NCBI GenBank assembly: GCA_037447655.1 | Contig: JBBHKE010000235.1 | Location: forward strand, 1-54,413 | Direction of reading: 5' to 3' | Origin: Zygnema cylindricum | Taxonomy: Eukaryota > Streptophyta > Zygnematophyceae > Zygnematales > Zygnemataceae | DNA length: 54,413 nucleotides | Shown: in pieces, positions 1 to 10,214 of the stretch | Layout: every line of letters begins with the position of its first letter | Numbering within the stretch: position 1 is the stretch's first letter | Made by a program: the position numbers and the translations under genes | Notes under the pieces: model-generated | Database searches by the model: none | Told to the model about the DNA's origin: nothing | What the model saw: only the letters and a program-made list of their open reading frames with translations

Positions 1-121
1 ATAACCAAACAATTAGAATGTATGATTTTTTCCAAAAATTTTAAATTCTTAAATAGCGTACACCACGGTAATTATTTTTATACGCTAAAAAAACTTACAC
101 GCTAATAACGATTGGCGGTGT
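1..121. mobile_element. Right end of a MITE of the ACACCG family, cut by the window edge
   Basis: The stretch ends at 121 with a terminal repeat (GCTAATAACGATTGGCGGTGT) that is nearly the same as the right terminus of the complete element at 8166-8727. Its interior (AATTAGAATGTATG, then a second block with TACGCTAAA) also matches 8609-8727 closely. The left end lies outside the window. It has no coding capacity. Confidence 0.7.
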
Positions 122-480
122 ACTGTAGCTTCACCTTATACCGCTTTTAGGGTGAACCTTTTTTTCGCCACTTAATTTCTCCGTACACACGAGTACGGTT
201 TATGATTGGAAACTGCTTATAGGAAGGAGAGAACCTTTCCTTTCAATCGGAACCGTCGGATTTTCAAACCGACGAGTGTGCACAGAGAAAACATGTTTTA
301 CATGGCAAAAATAACATAAACATTATAAGTGATTCAAGGTGTTCTTTCCTCTTTAATTTGACATTGTTGTTACCAATCGTGGACATGTTCCGAAGCTCCC
401 TCAGCGTGCTTTGCGAAGCCTAAAGGAATTTAAGGGTTTGAGTTAGTAATACTTTAACTATGTAACAAAGGGGCAGGATA
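122..480. repeat. CCGTACACAC-type foldback repeat, partial copy; no gene
   Basis: CTCCGTACACACGAGTACGG near 180 and the roughly inverted GACGAGTGTGCACAGAGAAAACATG near 270 bracket a diverged palindromic core. The same arrangement recurs at about 5205-5350 and 30275-30410, so this is a third copy of a short non-coding foldback family. The remainder up to 480 holds nothing else I can identify. Confidence 0.5.
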
Positions 481-735
481 AATGAAAAAGCACGATGGTA
501 AGGTCTGGTTAGATAGTTCTTGTTTCAGGTACGTTTTTTGTTGTTGTTTTTCGTGCTTGTTTGTTCTTTTCGATATCTTTCCTCGGTTTGCCCTTGTTTG
601 TGCCTTAGTCTCTTTCTCGCTGTTTTTCCCTTTAGTTTGCCTCCACTCTCGTTCAATTTTGCAATTCTATTTTTGCCTATCACCCTTTTGTTCCCATATA
701 AATAATTTACCATTGTGCTTTCTTTAGAAAGTACT
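474..735. mobile_element. LINE 3'-terminal fragments, possibly two facing each other
   Basis: At 474-500 the sequence CAGGATAAATGAAAAAGCAC and the following GATGGTA match the reverse complement of the 3' end of the LINE that terminates at 10181. At about 685-725 (CACCCTTTTGTTCCC, then TTTACCATTGTGCTTTCTT) the same 3' end is recognisable on the plus strand, preceded by a T/G-rich stretch like the LINE 3' untranslated region. The 81-codon reading frame inside is low-complexity hydrophobic sequence and is not called a gene. Confidence 0.4.
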
Positions 736-884
736 TTTTTTCATTACTTTTTTCTTTGTAATCCGCCAGTTAACGTTCATTAGACATCAAGGCCCTTATT
801 AAACGAAAAATTGTTATTTTTCAAATTATAGGAGACCTTTGATGTAGATTGTTAGTGCAATATTTTAAACACAATGGACCTTTG
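736..884. other. Unassigned AT-rich spacer
   Basis: No gene, RNA or repeat recognised. Confidence 0.5.
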
Positions 885-1335
885 GAGAAAGTAAGTGCGA
901 AGTGCCAAAAGTGGAGTGCAAACAAAGTGTGCAGTGGAATCTCGCATTGCGAGATGAAAAGTGAAATGTGAAATGTGTGGGAAAAGTGAAAAATGAAAAG
1001 TGTGTGAAAAGTGAAAAGTGTGTGTAAAGCGAAAAGTGGAGTGAGTGCGGAGCTCAACATGGAAAGTGTCGAGTGGTAAATGCAAAATGAAAAGAGAAAA
1101 GTGCAAAATGCGAAGTGTAAAGTGTAAAGTGACGAGTGATACGTGTTAAGTGCTAAGTGCAAAAGTGTTAAGTGATAATTGCAGTAAATTGAGTCCAAAG
1201 TGCAAAAGTGTGAAGGGTCGACGGCAAAATGTATATAAATAAGTGCAAAAGTGTAAATATTTTAGTGTTAATTGATAAGTGTAAAGTGCAAAAGGTCAAA
1301 GTGCAAAGCCCAAAGTGCCGAGCATAAATTGAAAA
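885..1335. repeat. Degenerate AAAGTG tandem repeat
   Basis: The tract consists of irregular iterations of AAAGTG, AAAGTGC, AAAGTGT and GAAAAGTG, with 6-10 bp between successive GTG triplets. The plus strand is nearly free of C in parts. The long minus-strand reading frame across it is a by-product of the repeat (HTLF/FHTL iterations), not a protein gene. Confidence 0.75.
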
Positions 1336-2279
1336 GAGTTATGAGTGCACAAAGAAAAAGGCAAAACAAAACCGTTAAGTTTCTCCAATCAACTGTCGTC
1401 TTTGAATGTTAGGAAGACAGAATATCGCTTCAACTAGACTTTTAAAAAAAGATGGTAAAAACTTGAACTATTTTCTAGTCCTAGAAATTTAACAAACATG
1501 TTGTAATTTCCATAATTTTTCAAAATCTGTCGACTAAACTAAACCTCAGGTTGTATAAAAGGCAAGTTTCTTACCCTAAAAAGTGTCAATCTCCCTTTTG
1601 AATAAACTAAACTACAACTTTTTCTAAACATTTTTTCTCAATCTGGACTATAACAAGCTTTCTTGTTCCTGTACAATTTCATTCAGTCGTAAATTTTGCC
1701 TTCAATTTTGCACATCTTTATCTCAGAAAAACCAAGCTAAACAATCCGAAAAACTCGAGAATTGAAACTCGAGGATAAAAGTGTAAAGGAAAAAAGGATA
1801 ATGAGTAATATAATCGTATCTGAATCCCATCCCATCGAATAAAAGTTTTAAAAAAAGTCTTCCACGATAAAAGTATGGAATTTACCGTTTCTCCCTTTGT
1901 TTTCCCACAAACGAGCACAAATAAACTGTTTCTTTGTTGGTTTTCCAGTAAAAAGTATTTCGATTTCCATATTTCAATTTCAATATATCGATTTCGATGT
2001 TGAGATTTCAGCAATAGCAATTTTCACAATTAACGAGTATCGATTTCCAATTTCTTTATCGTTTTTTTTGCGTTATAACATTTTGATGTAAAGATGTCGA
2101 CAATTTTAACATTTTGGAAAATGCTCTGAATCCATCACTTCCGGATTTCGTCTCAAATGTTTACTTCCGGGTTCTTGATTTTTCAAAGAATCTCCTGCCG
2201 GTCTTTTTGACCGATGCTGATGTTCATAAAAAAGAACGGAAAAAAACAAACGAGATAAAAAAAAAGCCAAAATTAGTGT
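1336..2279. other. AT-rich intergenic DNA, nothing recognised
   Basis: No homologous domain, RNA gene or duplicated block was seen. It contains short A/T runs and a local ATTTCGATTTCCATATTTCA-like repetition around 1955-2060 built from imperfect CGATTTC iterations. Confidence 0.5.
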
Positions 2280-2870
2280 GGGTTTAAAGAACAACTTGTA
2301 AAGACGAGGGAAGAGGGGGGAGGGAGGGAGGAGGGAGGAGGAGGGAGGAGGAGACCTTTCATTTACCTTTTGTTCAGCCATTTCGTAAAAATGTCGAAGT
2401 AAAATATTTGTCGCCTCGGTGGTAATTACTGCATTTCACCATAAAAAAAAGCGGCTCCAAGTAATCAATATTACAAAATAAAGAGAGAAAAAAAAAATTG
2501 GGAGGAAAAAATAATGAGGGAAAAAAAATAAAGAGAAAAAAAGACGAAAAGAGGCCCAAAATCTATCAAAAAGTGATAATCAAGCACAAAAGACAAAATA
2601 AACAAGAGAGGAAGGAGAGTGAGAGGGAAAATGGGACTGACACAGGAGGGAGAGGGAGAAGGAGGGTGAGGGGGAGGGGGAGGGAGGGAGGGGGAGAGGG
2701 TGAATTTAACGCACCTTGATCGGGCGGTGGAGAAGTAAAATCTCCCGTTGGATAATACGTCCTCGGTCGATTTTGCTAAGATAAGAAAAAACAAAAAAAA
2801 GGGGGGGAGGAGAGGGAAAGGAGGAGGAAGGAAGAGAATGGAACACAAAAGAAAATAAGTGTTAAAATAC
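2280..2870. repeat. Long polypurine tracts (GGGAGG / GAAAAA)
   Basis: The plus strand is almost pure purine at 2310-2352 (GGGAGGGAGGAGGGAGGAGG type), 2480-2560, 2600-2700 (GGGGGAGGGGGAGGGAGGGA) and 2790-2840. Several stretches satisfy the G-tract spacing rule for G-quadruplexes and mirror symmetry for triplexes. Reading frames here are low-complexity proline/serine or lysine/glutamate artefacts. Confidence 0.8.
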
Positions 2871-3409
2871 AAAATCATCAAACAGAAAACCTAGCGCAAA
2901 AGATAAAGTCGAAAATGATCGGTTAAAGGTTTGTCCAAAAGAAAGGAATTTTAAAACTTTAAAGGAAAGAGATAGTCTTAAGAGACAGATTTAAGGTTGA
3001 CTGTAAATCAAATAATATCAGTTTAAGCTAATCTCTATTTTTTCTTTGTTTTATTATTATTACTGTTATTGTTATAATTATTATTATTATTACTAAATTA
3101 TACACCTACATTTTTTAGTGTGGACCGAAATAAGTCATTCAGGACTTTGACATCGTCACAGAAATAAGAGAGAAAAAAAACTTATTATTGAAAATGGAAA
3201 ATAAAACATGGAAAATATTCCACAGTATTATCAGTGGACTCTATGTATAATTTCTTGCAACTGGAAATACTGTATGGTAATACAAAACTATGAATTAAAT
3301 ATGTTATAATATGGTAGGCAAATGAAACTTATTAACTCCATATATATATATTATTTGAAAGAAAACTTACGACAACAATTTTTACATTACTTGTATTTTC
3401 CACACAAGC
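2871..3409. repeat. AT-rich spacer with ATT/TTA microsatellite
   Basis: TTATTATTATTACTG, TTATTGTTATAATTA and ATTATTATTATTAC lie at about 3049-3095; a TATATATATATT run lies near 3341. No gene seen. Confidence 0.6.
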
Positions 3410-3900
3410 TCTAAGAGGGGGAGAGGCACTTCCCTTTACAAAGGCTTCATTTTGTCTAATAAGGGGAGAGGGAGGGGAGGGAGGGCGGGAGGGAAAGGGA
3501 GAGTTCCACTCAACTTTCTATGATTACTGATATGACCAATTAACAAACCTAGGATGCCTAGAATAATTTTAAAAAACTTTCATCTATTCTTATTCATTGT
3601 TAAATTTAGGGTTTCACGGTACATGCATTTTACATGTACTTTACTTGTACTTTATCTGTCCTGTCAACTGAAATGTACTTCATTTGTACTTTGTTTTTTC
3701 TTTTACCCTTTCAACCCAACTGTACTTTTTTTGTACTTCACTCATAATTTCAACTTTCAGAGTCGACAGAGAAAAAAAGGAAAGTCAAAGGAAAAAAAGA
3801 GGGGGGGAAAGAGCGGAAGAAAAAGAGAGAAGGAAAGAAAGAAAGGAGAAAGCGAGGGAAAGAATAAGGAAAAAGAGTTTCCGTTTCCGGGAGAAGAGAA
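3410..3900. repeat. Second group of purine tracts
   Basis: GGGGAGAGGGAGGGGAGGGA at about 3462 and GAAAGAAAGAAAGGAGAAAG at about 3830 repeat the strand asymmetry of 2280-2870. Between them (3600-3760) are short TTTGTACTT/TTGTACTTTA iterations. The 147- and 131-codon frames across the tract are lysine/glutamate runs with no domain. Confidence 0.65.
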
Positions 3901-5160
3901 GGGCCAGGCGCACCGTGGGATCAGATCGATCGCTCGGATCAGGATCTCAGAACAGGGGGCAGGAGCTGCGGTGCGATCCGGGAGGGAGATCAGGTAAAAA
4001 AGAGTTTCCAAAAAATAAAGTTTTTAAACAAAAAATGAAATTAAACTTCGAGTATCTAAAGTATCCGTCAAAAAAATGACAGTTTTATGTGATTTTTGAC
4101 TAAAAAAAACAGAAAAATAAAAAGATTTGTATGGATTGACACTGAAAAAGATGTGATGCAGAAATATTTTGATCTTCCAAACCATTTTGTGTTCAAAACC
4201 CTAATTCCAGTTTGGTTCCATGCGCCAGTTTCAGTTCGAAGTCAGATAATTTCTGTACTTCCAGGGACAGTTCGACGCGACAAGCGTCACGTTTCGTACA
4301 AATTTTCGCGTCAGTTGACACATGTCTGCGAATGTGATACGTGGCAAACAGGATTGCTGAGAAGGAAATTCTGACACGTGCTAGAATTGACGGACATTAA
4401 ATGGACATTTTGTCCTTTTGAAAACTGTTCTCAGGCCGACTTCACATGCTGGATTAATAATTAAATATGTTTGGTAAATATTATTTTGATTCCACACGTA
4501 CGTAATATTTTAGCGCGTACGAAAAAATTACCCGTACGGAATTTCGCACTCTTCAACACAAATTTACTTTGTACAGCCGTTTTCGGCGATTAAAAATGAC
4601 GGCGCATAATTTTTCAATATTTCAGCCAAAAGATACTAAACGACCAGCAGCCTCGTTACTGACAATAATTTTTGTAATCAATATCTCGGCCAATGATAAG
4701 TCAGGTCAAGATCTTCTTCCCAACATTCAGGATCGGAGCGCGATTTCGTCCCACTCTCACGTTCATGCCACCATCCGTAGTATGACACATGTACGGATAA
4801 CAGAAAGATATTAACGATGGTGCGTACTTGTTTTGCTGATGAAGGATTACGTGTGACGTTGCATATCATTATCAGTTTTTTTGGATTTTTTTTTTCGCAC
4901 GTGTCCAACTAATTTCAAAATAATGTCTTCAAGCGTGTGAAACTACCGCCCTCATAAAAGGCCAATTTGGCGATTTGATGATGAGATTTCAGAAAAAGTC
5001 GTATTTTATGAAGCGTAATAAAACAAAAACAATATGTACGGTAAATCTTTTGCAAATCGGACGGTACACCGCGTATTGGTAATCGCGACAACAACACTAC
5101 ATCGGTGCTCCTACGTTTTTATCCTCCAACCTTTAAATAATGTCAATTTTTATTCTACTG
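3901..5160. other. Intergenic DNA without a recognised gene
   Basis: Unique-looking, moderately AT-rich, with many TACG/GTAC motifs typical of the MITE remnants in this window. No coding signature: reading frames are below 95 codons and lack domains. Confidence 0.5.
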
Positions 5161-5164
5161 ACGT

Positions 5165-5350
5165 ACACCGTGTATCGCTATTAGTGTTAATAAAATTCTG
5201 CAAGCATCTTTTCTCCGTACACACTTGTCCGATTTTCACATGGGGACCGCCAATCGGAAGGCGATAACTTTGTATTTCAATCGCAGCCGTCAGATCCACT
5301 ATTTGACAAGTGTGTACGGGGAAAATATGTTTTAAGTGGCAAAAAAAACA
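5165..5350 (+). mobile_element. ACACCG/TCCGTACAC foldback element, 3' side interrupted
   Basis: It begins with ACACCGTGTATCGCTATTAG, a variant of the ACACCG terminal repeat, followed by CTCCGTACACACTTGTCCGA and the inverted GACAAGTGTGTACGGGGAAA. The same order of blocks occurs at 30219-30445. The right side ends at a TAA where the Harbinger-like element at 5354 begins. Confidence 0.6.
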
Positions 5351-5353
5351 TAA

Positions 5354-6071
5354 GGGGGAAGTTCCATTAGGACATTCTGTAATTGTACGGCCAACTTTGC
5401 ATAATGCTACAATTTGAACGAAGTTCCATTGCGCAGAGTCTGTAATCTACGTGTTCACAATTGAGTGGTACCACGTGAGCTCAGATCGGATATTGAAAAT
5501 CGTCAATGATTTTCACACCGACCAAAAATCTTCAATTGCGTACCATGTACGTGCGTACCAGGTCATCGTACAACACAACTTCTGTACTCTTTGTAGACGC
5601 CTTGTCAGATGCCACCTCATTTTTTTAGGGTTTCTGTTTTTCGCGTGACGAATGAGCGCTTCCGGAAATAGTGTGACTAATGGGCACTAACACAAATAGC
5701 GTGACGAAAGTACGTTACGGATTTCGTTTGTATTTTCTGTTGGATTTTTGAATGCGTATATCGTGTCGATATTTATTTGATTTCCGTTGGTTGTCATCTT
5801 GACACGTATGCTTATTATCCAACGTGTCGCGGCTCAAAAAAATCTGTAATTGGTTCGCGAGGTACATCACCAATTACAGAAACTTTCGAAGCGAATGCTT
5901 CGCGAAAAAAAATCCAACGGTCATTGTTAACTCCCATACTTATGGAAAATATTGGCAAGATTCTCTGTAATGTTGTTTTCCGTATAAAAACAAAATAAGA
6001 AATACGGCATAGTACGGAGAGGTCCGAATTTCTGTAAACAACCTCACTTTTCGTCTAATGGAACTTCACCC
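5354..6071 (+). mobile_element. Tourist/Harbinger-like MITE, family H1 copy 1
   Basis: The ends are GGGGGAAGTTCCATTAGGAC and, inverted, GTCTAATGGAACTTCACCC, giving an imperfect terminal inverted repeat of about 18 bp. It is flanked by TAA on both sides (5351-5353 and 6072-6074), the 3-bp target duplication expected of PIF/Harbinger-type elements. Copy 2 lies at 30474-31202 and aligns along its whole length. It is non-coding. The internal palindrome seen in copy 2 is shortened here: one half-arm has lost about 8 bp next to the TCGCGA core (around 5844-5879). Confidence 0.85.
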
Positions 6072-6261
6072 TAATTGTGCTTCATATTTTTTTTATTTTT
6101 TTTGAATCTATATATTTATATTTTTTTTAAGGGAGTGAAGAAAAAATTCACAAACTGTACTTTCAGTAAACTAAACAATTCCAGTATTTAAATAATGAAT
6201 AATTTAAATAATTCAAACATTATATAATTAAAATTGTTATCATCATAAGTGCAGTCATCAA

Positions 6262-6343
6262 GTGTTCGTGCCGGAGTGGTTATCGGGCATGACTAGAAAT
6301 CATGTGGGCTCTGCCCGCGCAGGTGCGAATCCTGCCGAACACG
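6262..6343 (+). tRNA. tRNA-Ser (anticodon AGA)
   Basis: An 82-nt class II cloverleaf: acceptor arm GTGTTCG (6262-6268) pairs perfectly with CGAACAC (6336-6342), followed by discriminator G. The anticodon arm is CATGA-CTAGAAA-TCATG, placing AGA at the anticodon. The long variable arm (TGGGCTCTGCCCGC) is the serine-tRNA hallmark, and the T stem GCAGG/CCTGC pairs fully. The body closely resembles land-plant tRNA-Ser(AGA). One oddity: the T loop reads TGCGAAT rather than TTCGAAT, so U55 is G and the B box (GGTGCGAATCC) has one mismatch. No strong T-run terminator follows at once. It could be functional or a recently decayed copy. Confidence 0.88.
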
Positions 6344-6707
6344 TTTAACACCTTTAAATACTGCTTATGCATTTGATATCCCTGTAATCAAATTTTTTCA
6401 AGCACTTTGTTGTCAATATCTTCTCACTGCACTCTTATAGTTTACACTAGCCCGTGATAAATATTATACGCTTATTCAAACATTTTTTTGCCGTTTCTTT
6501 TAGTGCACCTTGTACTTATGTGCTAACTGCGTTGTTCCGTGATAAATGTTATGCCTATTGAATCATTTTGTTTTCAATTTCTTCTCACTCCACCCTTGTA
6601 GTAATATTTGAAGTGTACTCTCCCTTGAGAGATAGCAACAAAATCGATGTACATTTTTTCATTTAGGGTAAACCCTTATTGCTTCGGCGCATGGAAAAAG
6701 CAACTTA
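6344..6707. other. AT-rich spacer
   Basis: No gene. GGGTAAACCC at about 6667-6676 beside TTA resembles the end of a very short Harbinger-type footprint but cannot be confirmed. Confidence 0.4.
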
Positions 6708-7404
6708 GGGTATGTCCCTATGTGCCAAAGTAAGGGTTTTTTTCTGTCGTTATCCTAGAAAACTTAGCGCCGTACAGTGTAAGTAACAACCATACAAAGA
6801 AATCAGAAAAAAATACAAGTATTTTTTGCGTCATCCTCGAACTTAGAATGTACTACATGTTGTCATCTTGTGTTTTTCGACCCACGGCCACGTCAAGCAA
6901 CGTCATCTTCAACCTTTTCTTTAATACACATTGGTGATGAGTTTTGAATTAAAGTATCCCCGCAAAATAAATGAGAACACATATTCGCACGTGTTTTCAA
7001 AATTTTCAAACGATTGTAAGCGACGAGGAAAAGTACATGATTCGCTATATTTTGTCCGTTTGCGTTTAGTACGACAAGGAAAAGTACATAATTTTTTTTT
7101 GTTTTGTCCGTTTCTGTTCGTTACGATTTTTTTTTGCATGGGTCTTAAGATTTTGATGACATTTCACGTCGACGGGACAGGAGACGAGCGTCACGTCTAC
7201 AATGTCACGGTAAAACATGCGACGTCATAAGCAATTACAAAGTTTAACGTGCGTCATCACATATTGTAGACGATTACAACCGTCACGGGCATTGTCGACG
7301 TATACAATTGTCACACCTTTAAGTAACAATCTCGTTGTTACACATAGGGACACTTGAAAACCTGTCTAAAGGATCTGCGCTAAAATACGAAGTAAATTTG
7401 CTAA

Positions 7405-8123
7405 GGGTAACATTATATAATACGAAAAATGGGGTTCGTTACTGGACGGCGTATGTTTTCGTACAGTGTCGTACAAAGTCGTACAGTTTTTATTTTTTTC
7501 GTCAGACGAAACACCGTTACTAGAAAGTTGTCGGGAAGCTCCAATGATGTAGGCGTAATTCTTGACCGTTGGATGTTTCACTTTTTGAGATTTGCGAAGC
7601 AATCACGCACATCATCCAGTGGGCCCCAACTCTCCTCGCGAGGAGAGTTGGGGCCCAATGGATGATTATCATTGGTACATGTGAAAAAGCAAAAAAAAAT
7701 ATTATTTGAACAAGCGATCACACGCATGCACGTCGTACATGCCATGTGCCGCCTGCCACGCTGGATACATGTCAACCGAAAGTATCATCGCACGCTCCAT
7801 CTGACATCCACCGACCTTCAAAGTTTGCGACGTCCTTTTGCCACTCCGTTTCAAAATTTTGATTTCAATTTTCAAAATGAAATTTTGGCCGCAAACTTTT
7901 CGTACGAATCATTAACCACCTTTGCTGGTACAGATATTATCGTTTAGGTTTTTCCGTTCGAAGAATATTTTTAGATTTTCAAAATGTGAACACTAACTAC
8001 GTGGCACCAATCATAATTTTTAAAGGTTTTTCACTGGCCCGACACAATGAAGCGAACTTCCAACAAACGTTGCCAGTACACTTGTCCGTACATTTACTAG
8101 GACCGCCTAATGGAATGTTACCC
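7405..8123. mobile_element. Harbinger-like MITE family H3, nested in H2
   Basis: Terminal repeat GGGTAACATT at the left and AATGTTACCC at the right, with TAA on both sides (7402-7404 and 8124-8126). It sits inside the H2 copy at 6708-8746, so it is the younger insertion. It carries a 56-bp palindrome at its centre-left and the sequence TTGACCGTTGGAT, also found in inverse in H1, indicating H1 and H3 are related. The reading frames here (78-91 codons) are not conserved in kind and are not called. Confidence 0.82.
7611..7666. repeat. 56-bp near-perfect palindrome
   Basis: The two 28-bp arms (left starts ATCATCCAGTGGGCCCCAAC, centre CCTCGCGAGG) are complementary at 27 of 28 positions; the single mismatch is in CCAGT versus CCATT. 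There is no spacer, so the strand can extrude as a cruciform or fold as a hairpin. Confidence 0.95.
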
Positions 8124-8165
8124 TAAGTTACTACAAACAAAGTAAGTTTGCTAAGTTACTACAGT

Positions 8166-8727
8166 ACACCGCCAATCGCTATTAGCGTAGTGTACGCTAA
8201 TTCTGTCCCGCTTTTTTTTTATTTTATTCTCCATTAGCGTAGTTCATTCTATTTTTTTCTTTACTCTATTTAGGATTAATTTTTTAGTACCGTACAAAAC
8301 GGAGGTACGCCATCTTTTAAATAGTGTGGTGTACGGTCAGAGTCAAACCGTACAAAACGTACCTTTTTAAGTGAAAAAGTACAATTCATTATGTTAAGTA
8401 GCCGCGGATGCATGAGAATGTGCGGTCTAAAAAGGGGATCAAATTGGGTTGTCAAATATCACGTTCGCATATATTCGTCCAACAGCCACGTTTCGACTGT
8501 GTGTACGTATGATTTGTGTACGATTTGTCAGATTTTGTACAAATACCTATATTAGTGTAAGCATGTTTGCGACCTACATTTACTTTTTTCAAAGACCCAA
8601 ATTAAAATTATTAAACAATTAGAATGTATGTTTTTTTTCAAATTTTTCAAATTCTTAATTAGCGTAAACCATGGTAATTATTCATATACGCTAAAGAAAC
8701 ATCTACGCTAATAGCGATTGGCGGTGT
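8166..8727. mobile_element. MITE with 25-bp perfect terminal inverted repeats
   Basis: The left end begins ACACCGCCAATCGCTATTAG and continues CGTAG; the last 25 bp are its exact reverse complement. The flanks read CAGT and AGTAC, consistent with a 3-bp AGT target duplication. Related but diverged ends occur at 1-121, 5165, 30160-30445 and 31386-31600. It is non-coding and lies inside the H2 copy. Confidence 0.88.
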
Positions 8728-8749
8728 AGTACATGGGGACATACCCTTA

Positions 8750-9270
8750 TTGTTTTTTGCGGGTCAAAACTTTTTTAAAAACCTAACGATTTTCAAATTT
8801 GCCCAATGGGCTCCAAACCTATGCGACGTTTGGTTCTCCAAATACGCGACGACTCTGATTCGTCCACGCTCTCCCAGGAACCATATTTCCCCTGGAGCTT
8901 AACTTTAATTTGATTGGTCCATGCCCTTCCGACGTAGGTTGAATCTGACTGATCTTCACCATCCAAAAATCACAGATCGGACGGTTTAGATTACTCCTAG
9001 GAATCACCCGGGCTGTAGCCGACAGCCTATCCGGTCCATCCTGAGATCTGTACGGAAAGGATTTTCAATTTTCCAGATTCCCCCTAGTGGATTCCACCGA
9101 CCATCCTAAATTTCTTTTCACGTACGGACAAATTTAGTTCATCCGTACAATCTTTGTGACTTCGCTTGTCTTTTTTGTAACTGTATGCCACGTGAGTGTT
9201 ACCTCTCCAACTAAATGATTTTAGATTCTACACGTGTCTCCTTGTTTCACGGGGCTGATTTTGGCTCTCT
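8750..9270. other. Unassigned intergenic DNA
   Basis: No gene. GATCGGACGGTTTAGATTA near 8972 is shared with 30300, so part of it belongs to a dispersed repeat. Confidence 0.4.
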
Positions 9271-9271
9271 T

Positions 9272-9714
9272 GACACGTGTCAAAAAGCCTTTTGCCTTTT
9301 CCTAACCAACAAACTTTATCCATTTACAGTTTGGACCCTAACCCTAACCGTAATCCCGAATCTAATCCTATTCCCGAACCTAACCCTAATCCCGAACCTA
9401 ATCCTAATCCCGAACCTCATCCTAATCCCGAACCTAATCCTAACCTAATCTTAACCTAACCTTCAAAACTCTTTGAATCCAAGAAATCCTAAAAGTTAAC
9501 CCTAACTCTTTAAAAGTTTTGTTCCTAGTAAAGGCGCCACGTGTCCCCTTCTCCTCGGATGGCTCTTTCTCTCCCGATTTCCCTCCCACAAGCTGCCACG
9601 TGTCACCCTCCCACTATCAAGAATCCGTATTCCTCCAACCGAAATCTCTCTTTTCTGATGCGAGTCGTATGAGGTCATCATGTCAAGTGACGCCAGCGGT
9701 GGGAAGAATGATGT
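9272..9714 (+). repeat. Dispersed repeat with telomere-like core, copy 1
   Basis: It begins ACACGTGTCAAAAAGCC and runs to GGTGGGAAGAATGATGT. The same sequence in the same orientation occurs at 53352-53752, close to the other end of the window. Distinct parts are a CCCTAA-like array, a CCACGTGTC pair of G-box-like sites about 70 bp apart (around 9538 and 9596) and a TGACG-type end. No terminal inverted repeats or target duplication were found, so the mode of spread is unknown. Confidence 0.8.
9345..9460 (+). repeat. Degenerate telomere-like array (CCCTAACC / CCCGAACCTAAT)
   Basis: It starts ACCCTAACCCTAACC and passes into about eight iterations of a 12-bp unit CCCGAACCTAAT with substitutions, ending CCTAACCTAATCTTAACC. 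The base unit is CCCTAA rather than the CCCTAAA of most land plants. Reading frames with PNPNPE or LIPNL repeats arise only from the array. Confidence 0.85.
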
Positions 9715-10180
9715 ATGTGCAATGTCAGTTTTAACATTAAAACTTAGGACGACAAATTCTGTAGTAATCTTTTTCTGCATAAATCAAGGAAGGAAAATAT
9801 CCTTCGACTGTGTACTATATGAAAGACAACGGTTTCGGGCGTTTTTCATGAAAATGTTGATATGTTTGTTTCCTTTTAATTTCCCTTTCTGTCGTTTAAT
9901 GAATAATACTATACATACAACAAGATCTTGACAGATGTTACAAACAACAAACCTTCCCATGTCAGGCAATCTCACGATTGAAATCCCCATTCAAAAGGCG
10001 GAGTTTACAGTATCCTATTTTTAGTCACCACATTCATGGACAGTCGCCTTCCTAATACTACGGTGTAAGTCTCACAATTTAAGTATTACAGGTTCTTAAA
10101 GTTTGTTCCAACGCCTCTACACTTATCAGACAACCTCAGCATTCAACGGAGAATCTCTACGTTTAAAAAAAATAGTATTG
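9715..10180. other. Unassigned intergenic DNA
   Basis: No gene recognised. TTGAATGCTGAGGTTGT (minus strand near 10128-10145) recurs at about 51912. Confidence 0.4.
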
Positions 10181-10200
10181 CAGGATAAATTAAAAAGCAC

Positions 10201-10214
10201 GATGGTAAACCATC
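10201..10214 (-). other. LINE 3'-terminal stem-loop
   Basis: On the element strand the terminus contains GATGGTTTACCATC, a 6-bp stem with a 2-nt loop, followed by GTGCTTTTTAATTTATCCTG. Equivalent hairpins end the LINE copies at 40029, 41406 and 51361, which suggests a 3' recognition structure for reverse transcription. There is no poly(A) tail. Confidence 0.7.

Larger units (their letters stand above)
6708..8746 (-). mobile_element. Harbinger-like MITE family H2, copy 3, with two elements nested inside
   Basis: The ends GGGTATGTCCCTATGTG and CACATGGGGACATACCC-type inverted sequence are flanked by TTA (6705-6707 and 8747-8749). The interior 6720-7400 is the reverse complement of the uninterrupted copies at 40069-40848 and 42026-42799; for instance the block with GTGTTTTTCGACCCACG and the block with GTCACGGGCATTGTCGACG match. 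Near its right end it is interrupted by a 719-bp element (7405-8123) and by a 562-bp element (8166-8727). Without them it would be about 750 bp, like its relatives. Confidence 0.8.

Noticed and set aside
821-1198. 125-codon minus-strand reading frame
   Set aside because: Entirely derived from the AAAGTG repeat; composition is repetitive and there is no domain.
7429-7947. Transposase gene within the nested MITE
   Set aside because: Frames are short, unrelated to DDE transposases and interrupted by the palindrome; the element is non-autonomous.
9277-9459. Reading frames with PNPNPE / LIPNLI repeats
   Set aside because: Produced by translating the telomere-like array in any frame.
9502-9780. 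92-codon minus-strand frame also found at 53462-53872
   Set aside because: Shared only because the DNA repeat is shared; the two frames differ by frameshifts outside a short core and contain the telomere-like array.
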